A stretch of DNA of 64,000 nt, taken from positions 2,529,001 through 2,593,000 of the forward strand of contig CALZFC010000251.1 of the NCBI GenBank assembly GCA_945643635.1, read 5' to 3'. This DNA is from Allodiplogaster sudhausi. Taxonomy: Eukaryota > Nematoda > Chromadorea > Rhabditida > Diplogasteridae. Position 1 is the stretch's first letter. Every line of letters begins with the position of its first letter. The translations under genes and the position numbers were made by a program. Below, in pieces: positions 46,145 to 59,139 of this stretch. Under the pieces are notes generated by a model. That model ran no database searches, was not told the origin of the DNA, and was given only the letters and a program-made list of their open reading frames with translations.

Positions 46145-47517
46145 GAGAGCCTCTCTGTAAGACTCAAGGAGGCTTGTATAGGCTCCTGTACATTTTTCAG
46201 ACATTTTGAAATATCGAAAAAAATCGGCGACAGGATTCGACTATTTTGAGCTGTTCTGCGAAAGCTGGTACCAATGGAACTTATGTTCTGAAAACTGTTC
46301 CATTAGGTTGTTTGAGACGAGAAACATAAATTTGACGTTCATTTTCTACTTTTGAGTACCATCCATGGTACTTTCGATATTTCTGAATTTCTGAAAAATG
46401 TACAGGTTTTGCATTTTCATCGAAGGATATATTATGTAAAAGTCTCTGCTCTTTCGAATGGTTATGACCTTTTTGGTAATTCGATTCACAAATGACCTGA
46501 TAGTTGGCTTCGAAGGAGTTTTCATACAATTATTTCGCCTTCTAAGCTCGTAAAAATGAAATTTCTTGACTTTTAGAGTACTTTTGAGTGTTATATCATG
46601 AAAGAACTTCAAAGAATCCTGGAATACCCATCATTGGGTGCTAGATGTTTCAAAAGAACTAATTTGAAATAATTGCCAAAAAATATTCAGCAATATCGCC
46701 TTCAACAGTCAGCATTCAAATACATATTCCCAAAAAAGTATCCTCAGATTTTGATTAAAAAGCTGCATCCGACTCAGTTTTAACCGCTCTTTCTTGTAGA
46801 ATAAATATTATGATGTAATTCGGTCTATATGACCCATTAATAATCCAAAGAATGAGTATTTTAACACCAGAATTTGGCCAAAAACACAAAAAGTCAATTT
46901 TAGGCCTTTAGACTAATTTCTTTTGCATACAAAGTATATACCATTTTAAAGAGGATAAAAGATTACATCGAATGGACTATTCCGTTTTAAAATTGATGAA
47001 CTTTGAAAGAAATTATGGTTTGCAGCCAATGCCAAAATTTGCTTAGAAACCCATATTCAAATGCAGATACCTAAAAAAGTATCCGAGATTTTGCGTCGTA
47101 GAGACATATTAGGTGTATTTTTTCCTGCTCTTTCTTATGGATGATTCGGTTTTTTGAAATGCATACCAAACAAAAAAGTTATTGCCTGAAAACCAGTTTT
47201 CAAAAAATTCAATTGACCAAAAGTCATAAAAATTTTAATTTTTCGAAAATGGTCATCTGGTACTTTTTTGTGTAGTTTTCGACAAGGAATCGAACAATGA
47301 AAAGAATATTAAGAAATATTAAGTATAACGTTAGATATGGTCATCCAAATTTTATGAACATTACGACTTATATCTAAGTGAAAAAAATTTTTCTAAACTT
47401 TCTGACCGCGTAGACTTCCTTATGAACAAGGGATACATCCCTCATAAAGTTTACAACGCTATACTAAACAAAAATTCCTCGGGGCAGGCGCTCCTCGATC
47501 CTTACAGAGAGGCTCTC
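46145..47517. mobile_element. TTAA-flanked fold-back family element, copy 2
   Basis: TTAA at 46141-46144 and 47518-47521 flank termini GAGAGCCTCTCTGTAAG and CTTACAGAGAGGCTCTC. No ORF with transposase features. It lies in intron 2 of lectin pseudogene D. Confidence 0.85.
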
Positions 47518-47611
47518 TTAATACGACCCCAGTTGCATGACTATAATTGTTATTTTAACAGATCTTTCTTTCTTCTCTTTAAAATGATTTCTGTCAAAAA
47601 GTACACATACA

Positions 47612-47705
47612 TACCGTATTTTCTCTATAAGTACCCCCAGGGGTACTATTTTTCCATACCCTTGCGGGGGAGGGGCGCTATTAGAGGGGGGGGGGGTTCC
47701 ATTAG
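47612..47705. repeat. G-rich palindromic MITE fragment (ACCGTATTTTCTC end)
   Basis: It starts ACCGTATTTTCTCTATAAG, has inverted GTACCCCC/AGGGGTAC segments and a run of about 10 G. An oppositely oriented relative ends at about 55931 (GAGAAAATACGGTG). Confidence 0.6.
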
Positions 47706-47765
47706 AGGTATTTTCAATGTGAAATACTAAAAATTTGACAACAACATTGACAACAAGACATTTCA

Positions 47766-47835
47766 GACGCACTCGTCATTGTCCTCCAGACGATCGCCCA
47801 CTCGCCAAGAGTCCGATGGCAACAGCTACAACACT
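47766..47835 (+). pseudogene. Extra scrap of lectin CTLD2 exon 7
   Basis: CATTGTCCTCCAGACGATCG and GATGGCAACAGCTACAAC align with the 'HIGLQT...DGSN' part of exon 7, out of order between exons 2 and 3 of copy D. It points to at least one more deleted lectin copy. Confidence 0.5.
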
Positions 47836-48619
47836 TTAAAGGAGATCTAAGGCGATGCCAAACATTTTTGAAAATGGCGGGAAAATAAAATATTCGGGAA
47901 TTCAAAGTAGAAAACAGTGTTAATTTCCTCAGGGCATGGAGGTTTTTGTGACTTCTTGACACTTGCAATCGAAGTTTCTAGCACAACCTGACCAAATAAA
48001 GCGAAAAAAAACAAGACACTATTTATTCGCCTCGGACCTCCTTTAACTCAATAACAATTTTATTGATTAAAAATAAATTGGATTTTTCTTTATAAAAAAC
48101 AGCAAAATATGGCCGGTTACGATAATCGTCGAAAACAATAAAATGATTGTCAAGAATCACACTTTAAACTCATTATCAGGAGAATGATATGATCCGCAAA
48201 ATCTGACCCACCCCTTCGTGACGATTGGACTCGCTTGCAGCGTGTCTCTTCAATACTTCTTCTGGCTAGGAACGCCTGGAACGCCGTTCAACTACAGTAA
48301 CCTTGGTGCGTTCTCTCGGGTTCTTGAAGAGGGTGATGTGGCGGGGCTGATTGATTACATATGTAGGCAGCGTGGCCGCGTTCGTTGTCTAATTCACATG
48401 AGATTCACGTATAATTCTACTCCTCTTTTCAAGAGTCGCCAACTTGCCGATACAATTGGAATGTCTTCGTAATGCGCGCAGCGGACGGTAAATGGATTGA
48501 GATGAACGAAGACAAGACCGAGGGCTTTTATGGCCTTTGCGCGCTCCCTCACGTTAACAGTCAATCAGCTTCGCTTATGCACTTGTTTTTTTCAGATGGA
48601 TAAATAGATAAATGAATGA

Positions 48620-48662
<43 letters not shown>

Positions 48663-50344
48663 TGTGTATAGTTTTTAACATTGTTACAGATCCTGCCTGC
48701 AGTGATGACTATCAGCAAGTCAATGATACGCTGACATGCTTCGCACTCCGAAACGATGAGGCAAAAAAAGATTTGCGCTCTTGAATGTCATTCAAATATA
48801 CAACATTATGTCATTACTCGGTAATAGTAAACATAGGCATTCATAATGTAAGTTAAGACTACCTGGAGCAACGCTGAGAGTATCTGCCAACAAGAGTCTG
48901 CTCATCTCATCGCCATTCATGACGCCGAGGTTAAGAAAAACTAATATTAATTATTTTATTTTGTAGACACATGATTCTAGTCCTAGTCCAAAAGGGTTCT
49001 GTCATTGAATAGGCTGTGATTTTCTTTGTAACATCTTTCATGCAGATGTTGACTGCAAGCCAGGAAATACATAGTTAAAAAGTCCGTCCAACACTGCTTG
49101 TCTGACAACCTTTGTTTCTAGATGAATATGGCCGTAGCAAATGAGGGCCTATGAATACGGCTATTGGTTCGATGACGCCCTGCACATTGGCCTCCAGACG
49201 AATGCGAGCAGCAACGAGTACGCGTGGACCGATGGCAGCAACTTCACTTTCAGCATCTTTGCCAAGGGTTAGAGGATTGCCCGTCTTTCGTCTGACGCGT
49301 CTGAAAGAGTAAAAATTTTTATTTAGTTACTACGTTTGAATCATACGCTATTGGGCATCTCAGCACGCTGATTATAGAGAAAATGTTTTTTTTACCATGA
49401 TTAGTTTGTTCGTTAAAACAACCAGAAGATAAATGTACGTATGTATCAACGTTCAAAGGCTTCCCCATCGACGTTTTTGGCCATTGCACTGCGCTCGAGT
49501 TGAATGCTGCCAAGTGGATCAGCGATCAGTGCAACACGGCAGAACTGCCATTCGTGTGCGGCAGACCCGGTTAGCCATTTCGTTTCTATATCCCTGAGCA
49601 TCTTACCACAGTAAACATTGGAAAAAAGTTACCATTAGCAAAGAATCGAATTACGAAATTTGCTGTCTTATTTGGCAACATGAATTGCAGGTCAAGAATA
49701 TAAAAAAGAAGCTAAAAGTTAGATGTATGATGGGAACTTATCGTGTTTTTTAAGCGTACGACATCAACCATCCGCTTTCACCGCCTGAGTGCCCCAAAAA
49801 TAAAGAAATTCGTGGATTTGGCACCGTACGCCTTTAGCAGCTTATTTTTATTAACTAAATGTATATATGTATGTATATAAGCCGTCTAAGTGCAAATTTC
49901 TCAAAAAGTATTCATGTTCATCAAAAGTTGCTTCAGATCTTTTCAACATCGTATCCGGCCTCGCCAAAAGTCCGGTGCGAGTATGTCTTAATCGTCGACG
50001 AGGGCAAGAGGGTGCAGCTGGCATTTGACGCATCGAGCTGAACTCGTGACAAGATTACGCTCTATGAAGGCGCCCTCAAGATTGGAGAGTGAGTACTTGT
50101 TTAGTATGTATTTTATATGCTTGCAAAAAAGGCTGCGAAAACTCGTAGTGCTGCATGAAACGATCGTGAAATATTTTTTCTATAAAGATAAAATAAAAAT
50201 CTCGCTTTTCTAAGGGTAACTGGCGAGCCTCAACCGGGCCTCGTCTTCTATACTTCGCGCTCGAATTCAATGCGACTCTCGCTCTCTGTGACCGACGGCC
50301 GACTTGTGCGCGGATTCCGCATTCACTTTCTACCCGCGAACTAG

Positions 50345-51115
50345 TTTATTCATCGATATTTTATATCGATAAACACCATTCGACCACAAAAGTATCTACC
50401 ACATTCTTCCGTTGCACTTTTGTAGGAAATTCGATTAAATAGTATTGTATCCTCAAGAAATATTTTAATCATTCATGCCATATTTGTTCAATATATGTAG
50501 ATACAATTTTCATCGGCTATCCAAAGTAAATGCGGGCTCCAATTTTTTCTACGCTCTTTCTATTATCATATTCAATTTGTGCGGTAAAAGAAGGGTTGGA
50601 TCGATGTTCTTCGATGCTGCTTTCTCTGAAAAATGATCCTTACATCCTAAGTGCAAATAAACCCGTGACTTGCTTTTTTCCCGATGCATTGGATGATTTG
50701 TTGAAATCGTCAAACATTATAAAAACAAACACTGTGTTTTCCAAGGAATAGTTGACAATTTTACCAGTATTTAAAGGTGTGATTTTCCAAGGTATTCGAT
50801 GCACATGTATGAGTCCAAAAGTATAACGATATTGCTTGTAACAATCTGCGAGGAGTTAATATTCGACTAATGTTTCGGACATTAACGATCTTTTCGTAAT
50901 TGTTGTCGGCGGCTAAAGACTGCTTCAACCAAGATGGAATGGACGGCTGATTACAGCCTAAATGTCCTGCCAGAACAAATTCCTACGTTTAAACAAAGTG
51001 GAGCAAAATTGATCTCCGTTGGGATGGTGGGTCTATTTAATTCATTGAGATTGATACATTGTTTTTCCTTCAGTGTAAATTTTGATTGATTTATTGATTG
51101 ACACAATGCAATATT
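50345..51115. other. Intergenic stretch between lectin D and receptor array
   Basis: No supportable gene. One short plus-strand ORF (50530-50751) starts with a hydrophobic stretch but has no recognised family. Confidence 0.4.
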
Positions 51116-51125
51116 ATATGCAAAT

Positions 51126-51290
51126 ATAGAAGAGCAAAGACCCTGCAAACACCAAGCATAAGGAGGTGGAAAAGTTATTCGCATACACTTACGCGACTAA
51201 CCTACATACACCTTTACAAGAAAAAATAGAGCATATTTAGACTAGCGGACAACAACTGTGAGAATATTACGCAATTTGAGACAGAATCAA
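51126..51290 (+). promoter_or_regulatory. Conserved upstream block of receptor gene 1
   Basis: Repeated with high similarity at about 54763-54905, 55950-56075 (partial) and 61181-61325, in each case upstream of a receptor first exon. The core is TTTAGACTAGCG, then CAACAACT, then GAATATTACGCAAT. The last part resembles a C/EBP- or bZIP-type TTACGCAAT site. Retention ahead of each copy suggests promoter sequence. Confidence 0.5.
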
Positions 51291-51482
51291 GCCGGACATA
51301 GATATTGCCAAAATAGAGAAGCCTGGATTTTGTTCAAACGTTCTTTATAGGTGCTATCTGGCATGAGGAATCGGTTGGACGTGGTCTAGGAATCAGAAAA
51401 TTACATGAATGAAAATCATGGTTTGACTACTCGCATTTTTTTGTCTCGTACATCGCTTACTCTACAGCTTTAGCAGGCATTC

Positions 51483-53555
51483 ATGAATTATATCGAGTCG
51501 ATCTACGATGCACTTAATTACTTAGTCTACCCGGCTGTTCTCGTGCTAGGTATAATAATTGGAAAAGGGTGTATTTTCTATAAAGGAGCACGAAACTTAA
51601 TCGTTATCTATCTCAATTTACCTGACCAAGTCGCGTTTCAAAATCACTTGGCTCCTGTCAGGCAAAAAAGCGCAAATTAAAGCTTAAGTTTAAGACTCCT
51701 AGAAGCGATCAAAAATTCAGATTAATGTAAACGAGATAAAGATAGAGTTTTCGTTTTCTCAAAGTATAATTTCAATTGTTTTTAATTACAGGAGTAGTAA
51801 ATCAATCCTTCAACTTCCTCATACTAAGTCAACTGCCATCGGATGGATTAATATATCTCAAGGTATAATTAAATAATTTCATAATAACATGCATAAATAC
51901 ATATGCATTTTTCAAGACCGAGATCACCAAATAGGCATGTATCCTTAAGCAGCAAGTGTTCTAATTTCATTTCTTTTTAAAAAAAATTTTGTAAAATAAA
52001 TTTGTGGCATATACCCACAGGCGTCTGTGCTCTCTGACGTTGTCAGCCAGATCGATTTTATCCTCCAATTCTGTTGCGACAATCCAACCGTAGATTTCTA
52101 CAATTCATACTTCGTCTCTCTCTTCTACTACAACTTTTGCTTCGGAATTGGCAACTTGACACAAATATGCAGGTGCATACATACTGCTTTTTAAAATATT
52201 TGTGCTCCAATAAAATTTTAAAATTAACAAAAAGAGTAAATGAATCTATCAGTTCTCCTTCTATAGAATGCTTTAAACTTAATTCTCCTCTTTTTGTGTA
52301 CACCATTCTACTCGGCACTTTTCGCTTCGCCCTTAATAATTACATCACTTTTGTTAAGTTCTAGGTAAATATTTGATTTAATAATAACTTTAAATTCAGC
52401 TCGAATTTCGTCCTCGCCATGTGTGTAGAAAGATGTATTGCCGTATATCTTCCGCATAGTTTCAAGCGTATAGGTTGGGATGTTAAAATAAGTATGCAGC
52501 GGAGACAGAATTAAAGTGAAAGACAGACATGAAATTCGGAGAAGTGAGCGAGAGAGTGAGAGAAACAGAGGTGAAGAGAGAGAGAGGGAGAGAATACAAA
52601 TACTCTGCAGGAAAAGCCTCCAGATTCGTCGTAGTCGCCGTCATTGTTGCCTTCGCCTTCGCCATGTCCTTACCGATCGTTTTCTCATGCTACTTGGTCG
52701 AGTTTATCGCCTCTGATATGAATATGACGTCATTAATTTTCGTACTATTACAATTTTACTTTTTAGGGTTAAAGAAATTATCAACACATTTACATGCACT
52801 CGGTAAATAAATAAAAGATTTTTGACAGGGTTATTAAAACTTTGCCATTAAGCCTTTTTGCGGTGCGAAAAGGCTGATTGGGAGGGTTTTTTTTGCAAAA
52901 CGCGCCACTCCTTCCAGCTCCGTCTCGATCGGAGGTATGATAATATGAATAGTGAAAACAAGACCAGAGAGAACTTTCGAACCTGCGAACCCCGGAACTT
53001 ATATCAAGCGCGCTACGCAGTGCGCCAACCTTGACTTGTTAGAGAGCTTCAACTAGATGCTGACAGACCAGCCATCAAAAAGTATAACAATTCCAATTTC
53101 AATTAAGGACGAATCTTTTATGATTCCATAGAGTGTCGCATTACTTGGCACAGAAAAATGATCGCAATTTGGCATTGGACGATCGAAGGTAAAAAGGGTT
53201 GTCCTAATACGCATCCCTCAAAAACACTTTACTACAGCGGCTGGGAGCCTGTATGCAATGACCGGCTGGTCAAGACAGAAGCATACGACGTCTATAGAAT
53301 AGTCAACGAGGTGACCTCTTCATATTTACTAAAGGAAAAAAATTCTTATTGATATGTCGTAACCGATCTTTCGAATACAAAAAAATGCAATGCTCACTAT
53401 ATTCAGGCATTCATACGATGGCTACCGCAATTTCTTATTGCACCATTAACTGCCGCACTCGTCATCAAGCTCCTTATGCTCAAGTTCTCTCTCTCTCTAT
53501 CTTCAATTCGTTTTTTCTTTCTCTGCCTCTTCTGTTCTTTCTCTCCTCCTTTTCA

Positions 53556-53593
<38 letters not shown>

Positions 53594-54421
53594 GGAATGC
53601 CTCAAAGGCGAACTCGAGCCAGCGGCGGCAATCTGTCTTGATTCTCGTAACTTCGCTCGTCTTCATTGTGTGTCGACTGCCAAACACTGTAGGTGACGCG
53701 CGAGTAAAAGCATAAATGAATGAATAGGAAAATGTATATTAAAAAGAGAAAAACAAGAGTAGATTATCTCATTAAATTACATTCTCAAAGTTCATAAATT
53801 CACGCTCTTTTTATTCGGGCAAAAGAGCACGAATTCAAAAAAATAAGCTTTTGCCTCCGTAATAAGCATAAATAAAGAAGAAGAACGTTTAGTTCTTAAC
53901 CATTCGTCGTTTCCTCGACCTGGGCGAGTGGGCCTATCACGAGCTCTTTAATGCCAGCCCAATCATTGGAAGTCTCTCGTGAGCCATCTGAATTTTTTTA
54001 AAGTTTTTTTTGTCAAAATAATTATCAACATAAACAGAAATGTTCTATAAAAATATTCCCCAATCTGATCAACGATGTTTTCATAATGATCGCTCATCCA
54101 TTTTTTACTGTTACGTACTTATATACATATAAAGATATGCGCAAGTGACATTGGTTTTTATATATAAATATATAATTTTTTATTGTTCTTTTATATGTAG
54201 ATTATTTAATTCTTTACTGAAGAAGACGATCTAATTGACATTTCAGATACGTTCTCGATGTGTACCTCAACGCCGTCTTTTTAAAGGAGTATCGAAGGGT
54301 GGTTGGCCGCCTTTTTTGCTATTGTCAATCTCGAAGGAAGGTTACTGTAGACTCGATAGAAATAATCAGAGCGCATCCCTCAAGCCAGCTCCGACGAAAT
54401 GACAATGGCTCTTTACCATAA
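51483..54421 (+). CDS. Seven-transmembrane receptor (rhodopsin-like nematode GPCR), array copy 1
   Basis: Ten exons: 51483-51549, 51792-51862, 52021-52172, 52400-52473, 52569-52741, 53134-53310, 53407-53483, 53595-53688, 53893-53978, 54247-54421. Total 1146 nt, 381 aa, phases consistent; the exon 5/6 junction is the least certain. TM1 YPAVLVLGVVNQSFNFLIL, a TM2-3 region (QIDFILQFCC), then FVLAMCVERCIAVYLPHSFK (DRY-like ERC) after TM3. TM4 FVVVAVIVAFAFAMSLPIVF, a Cys-containing second extracellular loop (KGCPNTHPSKT), TM5 FLIAPLTAALVIKLLMLK, TM6 SVLILVTSLVFIVCRLP, TM7 and C-terminus YVLDVYLNAVFLKEYRRVVG. The plasma-membrane chemosensory or peptide receptor role is inferred. The ATG lies 15 nt after a CTCTACAG acceptor, as for a spliced leader. 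An AG-rich run precedes exon 5. Confidence 0.78.
52978..53045 (-). other. tRNA-like sequence (pseudo-tRNA or SINE head)
   Basis: On the minus strand a D-arm-like GGCGCACTGCGTAGCGC is followed by GGGGTTCGCAGGTTCGAA, which resembles a T-arm. I cannot fold a canonical 5-bp anticodon stem or 7-bp acceptor stem, so a functional tRNA is unlikely. It lies in intron 5 of receptor 1. Confidence 0.3.
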
Positions 54422-54937
54422 AATAACTTATTAATGATATTTTCTTACTATTTTTAAATCTCCATGCGCATAGACAATTCGTTATTCCACTTTAAAGGAG
54501 CGCTTAAAAGTTCATCTTTTTCGTTGTTTCTATTATTTCCATTTCTCACTTACACCGTACACTTGAACTAATCAGAATAACATTTCCCCTGCCTTCTTGA
54601 AACCATGGAACTGTCCTAATGGATATATATTTGATTCATCTCCCATTACTTATATTTTGATTGATTTATTTATTTGTTAAGCTGACCTGCAATGATATGT
54701 ATGTATGTACATGATTAATAAGTTAATAAACTATGTATATGTTAGCATGTGTATATGTATATATAGAAGAGGAAAGACCCAGCATAAGCTTGTAGGAAAG
54801 TCATTTGCATACTCCTACGCAAATAAAGTACATACACATTTGTAGTGCGTATTCAGACTACCGGACTACTAGTGTTTGAATATTACGCAATTTGCGAGAG
54901 ACTGAAGGTGACCGTGAACGCGGCCAAAATAGACCAG

Positions 54938-55262
54938 CCTGCCGCAACTTTATTCTATGGAAAAAGTTCCGGGAGCGCTGCGTGAACTTTCAAAATTCCC
55001 CGGAAAGTTCCTGATGATGTTGAGTAGTGCAAGGAAAACCACGAAATGAGAGAGGCCCGACAAACGATATCGAGAGTAGGTTTGTCGGCGCCTCCACATG
55101 TATACGCTATTTCACGCCATTCCAAATGTCTGGGATTTCTATAGGACATACACATTTGAACAAATCGGTTCGGTATCTTTCCCGGAGGGCCAAGAAAACC
55201 TCCAAATTTCCATGTTATATCGTATAAAAAGTCCGGAAAAGTCACGCACTTCACAGAACAGC
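54938..55262. mobile_element. Decayed relative of the giant inverted-repeat unit
   Basis: Shares GCCGCAACTTTATTCTATGG, GAGAGAGGCCCGACAAACGA, TTTCCCGGAG and AAAGTCCGG segments with the 41949-43076 unit in the same order, with deletions. It is followed by receptor-upstream sequence. Confidence 0.7.
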
Positions 55263-55558
55263 CTTGAAATTCAAGCTTTCATTGCAAGCGAACATGGCCT
55301 TTTTGATTCCTTGATCACATTCAATCGAATACTCATACCAAAAAGCAACAATAAGGAGCTTTTGAACAAAACTAAAGCTGGTCGATTTTGGCTGTGTCCA
55401 GGGCCGCCTTCACCCTGCTTGATTCCCTCGCAAATCGCATCAAATGTAGACCGTGAGCTTTTGATGTTTCTCCTTCTAATTGCCAAGGAAATGGCATAAA
55501 CGCGTACTTTTGACGAACATACATGATAGAGTTTACCGTCCAGGTTCAGCAAGCATAT

Positions 55559-55625
55559 ATGGTTTATTTCGAATCTTATTTCGATCTCTTGAATTATATA
55601 CTTAACCCGGCTGTTCTTGTGCTAG
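55559..55625 (+). pseudogene. Orphan first exon of a receptor copy
   Basis: 67 nt, exactly the size of exon 1 in the other copies, encoding MVYFESYFDLLNYILNPAVL and VLG with the same acceptor-leader (CCAG|GTTCAGCAAGCATAT) and GT donor. No exon 2 follows before the next copy, so the rest was deleted. Confidence 0.8.
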
Positions 55626-56294
55626 GTATGTTTCATTAGAAGCTGGTGTATTTTTCTTTAAAGGAGCGGAAAACGTAATCAAATTCAAGTGGCTCTTGTC
55701 TTCGCGTCTGACAAAATGGATTGAGTTTTAATCTCCTTGTACATACATGTATGCGTTCAAAAAATCAAGATTAATGCCTACGAGAGGAGGCATTAACCTT
55801 GATTTAACAGGGGTAGGTGTTCGATTAGAGGGAGGGGTACTATTTTTCAATGGCCTTCTCAAGGGGTGGGGGGTACTATTAGAGGGGGGGGGGTTCTAAT
55901 AGAGGGAGGGGCACTAGTAGAGAAAATACGGTGTGCGTATTTATACATTGAGTATGTAGCAAAGAACCTGCGTTAGATGGAAGGAAACGCGAATAAAGTA
56001 CATACACCTGTACATGAAAATCTAGTGCATATTTAGACTAGCGGGCAACAACTGTGGGAATATCACGCAACAAAGCGTGACGTAGCCTTCTTAGTCGTGC
56101 ATCCAACTTGCCTCACAGAACGGTGACATTTAAAATGCAAGCCTTCACTGTAAACGAAGAAGCCATTTTCCGATTCGTAGACCGCGTCCGATCGACTCCT
56201 CGTTTAATTGTAAGAAGGCACCAATGCGGAACTTGTGAACAAAATCCAAGCTGGTCGATTTTGGCCGTGTCCGCGGTCGCTTTCATTCTTTTAG

Positions 56295-57685
56295 GAGAGC
56301 CTGTCCGAGATATTCGACCGTGGCCAGTGCAGAGGGTGGATGGGAACAAAAATATTTTTCGATTTTAATTTACTTTGCAGGGGTCATGCAGCATCATGAG
56401 AGCTTCCAAAAAACATTTTTTTTTCAAAAAGAATTTTGAAGGTATAACTACAGTATGCCTTGATTTACCGAAAATATTCAGTTGACCATAAAGTTCGTAA
56501 AAGCTAACCAAACTAAATTTTGAAAGTATCGTTAGATTCGTCATCGAAAGGCGCATAAAAGTGCCTAAACAAGTTTTTAATTAAAGTTTCATTAAAAGGT
56601 CGAAATGAGCACTTATATTATTGGAATGTGTCATTAGAGACCTTAGCAGTCATTTGGGTGCGCTCTAACCATAACCATCTGAAAGTGCGTCATTTCTTAC
56701 CTCAACAAACTGCATTTCATGAGGATTCACCTTCGGGAACTTTACAATGTTCGGCAGTGAACACCTTTATGAGTTGTGGCAGGCTATTCAAAAAAGGCCA
56801 TAAAAGGTGTTAATCTCGCTCTTTCCACTTCAACCAATATCGCGAATGAAGCCAGATAGCTAGGTTAAAGGGGATTTTCCGGCAAGCCTCACTGTGAATG
56901 CGCGGTTCAAACATACATATGTAAACTTTCCCGTAGACGAATTCAGCAATTAGATAGTATATTACAGGTAGAAAAGACTGGGCTTTCATGTGGAATAGGT
57001 AATTAGGCGTAGTCTTTCTTTGTTTTCTGACTAAATGCGTTAATCTCTCGTCATCATACTAGAAAAAACAGTTTTTGCCGAAAAAGTCATTGAAAAAGTA
57101 CACGTATGAAAAGGTTATGTAGACTATTTTATGCATTTCTACACTACAAACGCAATGGTATGTTTGATTTCTGAAAAGAGCGAGATTAACACTTTTATGA
57201 CCTTTTTTGAATAGCCTGCCACAACTCATAAAGGTGTTCACTGCCGAACATTGTAAAGTTCCCGAAGATGAATCCTCATGAAATGCAGTTTATAGAGGTA
57301 AGAACTGACGCTCTTTCAGATGGTTATGGTTAGAGCGCACCAACTGACTACTAAGGTCTCTAATGACACATTCCAATAATATAAGTGCTCATTTCGACCT
57401 TTTAATGATACTTTAATTAAAAACTTGTTCAGGCACTTTATGCGCCTTTCGACGACGAATCTAACGATACTTTCAAAATTTAGTTTGGTTAGCTTTTACG
57501 AACTTTATGGTCAAACGAATATTTTCGGTAAATCAAGGCATACTGTAGTCATACCTTCAAAATAATTTTTGAAAAAAATGTTTTTTTGGAAGCTCTCATG
57601 ATGCTACTCAAGCCCTATAAAAGAAAAATCAAAAAATATTTTTGTTCCCATCCGCCTCATGGTTGAGTATCACAGACTGGCTCTC
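56295..57685. mobile_element. TTAG-flanked fold-back family element, copy 3
   Basis: TTAG at 56291-56294 and 57686-57689 flank GAGAGCCTGTCCGAGATA and TATCACAGACTGGCTCTC. The arms 56340-56815 and about 57185-57650 are inverted copies. It interrupts a block that is continuous upstream of the orphan exon (about 55410) and of receptor 3 (about 61960), which defines the pre-insertion site. Confidence 0.85.
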
Positions 57686-58037
57686 TTAGATTCTCTCGAA
57701 AATCGCAGCAGATATAGATCGGGAGCTTTTGATGTTTCTCTTTCTCATTGCCTTGGAAATATTATAAACGTGTTAATTTGAATTTCGTGAAAGAAAATCT
57801 TGTTTTGACGATGTATATTTTTTCTCGTACACCGGTAACTCTCCAGATTCAGCAGGCATATATGGAACATGTCAAGTCGTTCTACGATGTCATTAAATAT
57901 ATCATCTACCCAGCTGCTCTCTTGCTAGGTATCATTATAAAAAAGAGTGTATTTTTCCCTTAAAGGAGCATAAAACTTAATCGTTATCGATCACAATTTT
58001 CCTGACAATGAGCAATAAAGTCGAAAATCGCTTGCGT

Positions 58038-58233
58038 TTACATTGTTTTTGAATTACAGGAGTAGTTAATCAGTCATTCAATTTTCTCATACTTAGTCAA
58101 CTGCCGTCCGATGGATCATTTTCCCAAAGTAAAAATTACATTGTTTTTGAATTACAGGAGTAGTTAATCAGTCATTCAATTTTCTCATACTTAGTCAACT
58201 GCCGTCCGATGGATTAATATATCTCAAGGTCTC
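58038..58233 (+). repeat. 98-bp tandem duplication of receptor exon 2 with its acceptor
   Basis: Units begin at 58038 and 58136 (TTACATTGTTTTTGAATTAC). Both carry the acceptor and the exon 2 coding block, but only the second has the CTCAAG|GT donor; the first ends in CATTTTCCCAAAGT. Confidence 0.88.
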
Positions 58234-59139
58234 TTTCGGTGGTTATTTTTCCACCTTTCATAATTATGTACATACATATTTTCTAGAGCGAGACCACCAT
58301 ATATGTATGTATGTGTGTCTATCAGCAGTAACATCTTCAAATATCATTTCTTTGCAATTTTTTGTAAAATAAATTTAAAACACATACCCACAGGCATCTG
58401 TCCTCGCTGACGTTATCAGCCAGATCGATTTAATCCTCCAATTCTGCTGCGAGCTTCCAGCCGCTCATTTCTCCAATTAGAACATCATCTCTCGCTTCTA
58501 CTTCAACATTTGTTTTCAAATTAGCAACTGGACCAAAATGTGCAGGTACACACGTTATGACATACGTATTTGTGCTCCAACAAAATTTGTAAATAAGCAA
58601 ATAAGTAATAAATTGGTTGAATAAATGAATCTTCGAGATAAGTAACTGATTTAATAGCAAATTTAACTTCAGCTCGAATTTCATCCTCGTGATGTGTATA
58701 GAAAGGTGTATCGCCGTCTATCTTCCGCATATTTTCAAACGTATAGGTTGGAAAGACAAAAGTATACAGCAGAGAGGGAAAAAACAGAAGGAATAAAATG
58801 ACAGTGAGACTTCGGCAGAGGGACATACGGAGAGAATACAAATACTCTGCAGGAAAAGCCTCCAGATTCATCGTGGTCGCCATAATAGTTGCCTGCGCCC
58901 TCGCAATGTCCATACCGAGCGCTTTTTTTTACTACCTGTTCGAGAAGATCGACGCTGATACGAATATGACGTCATTCATTTTCGGACTACAATTATTTAA
59001 TTTTTTTTTAAATATTAATTCTTTTAAAATTTTTTTACGAAGGTATGTACCTACACATACATATGTTTATGTAGGTAAACTCTGCTAATCGTCTTCTTTT
59101 TTGTTTGTTTAGATCCTGTCGCAGCATTAATCTTGCCGT

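Larger units (their letters stand above)
45663..50344 (+). pseudogene. Secreted C-type lectin x2 + CUB gene, divergent copy D, decayed
   Basis: Exons recognised: 45663-45717 (signal-like, MPTTLSLHVALAARFAAI), 45923-46053 (ANEPLVGGRCMRG; QDCQADGGE), 48180-48305, 48434-48559 (DGKWIEMNEDKTEGFYGLC), 48690-48760, 48858-48929 (ICQQESAHLIAIHDAE), 49122-49267 (LHIGLQTNASSNEYAWTDGS), 49459-49569 (LPFVCGRP), 49755-49825, 49937-50088 (CUB), 50215-50344. The exon pattern and phases match copies A-C. Exon 3 has a one-base frameshift before THPFVTIGLAC, exon 7 is about 7 nt too long (frameshift), and the CUB exon has a TGA where the DLNLCC segment should be. A TTAA element sits in intron 2. Intron 2 has a textbook GC donor (GAG|GCAAGG) and intron 5 also starts GC, showing that these donors predate the split of D from A-C. 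Confidence 0.82.

Noticed and set aside
52978..53045. Functional tRNA gene
   Set aside because: T-arm- and D-arm-like boxes are present, but no canonical acceptor or anticodon stem could be drawn; listed only as tRNA-like.
55098..55499. 133-codon ORF before the orphan receptor exon
   Set aside because: It spans a decayed transposon unit and the repeated receptor flank; the frame is not kept in the homologous copies.
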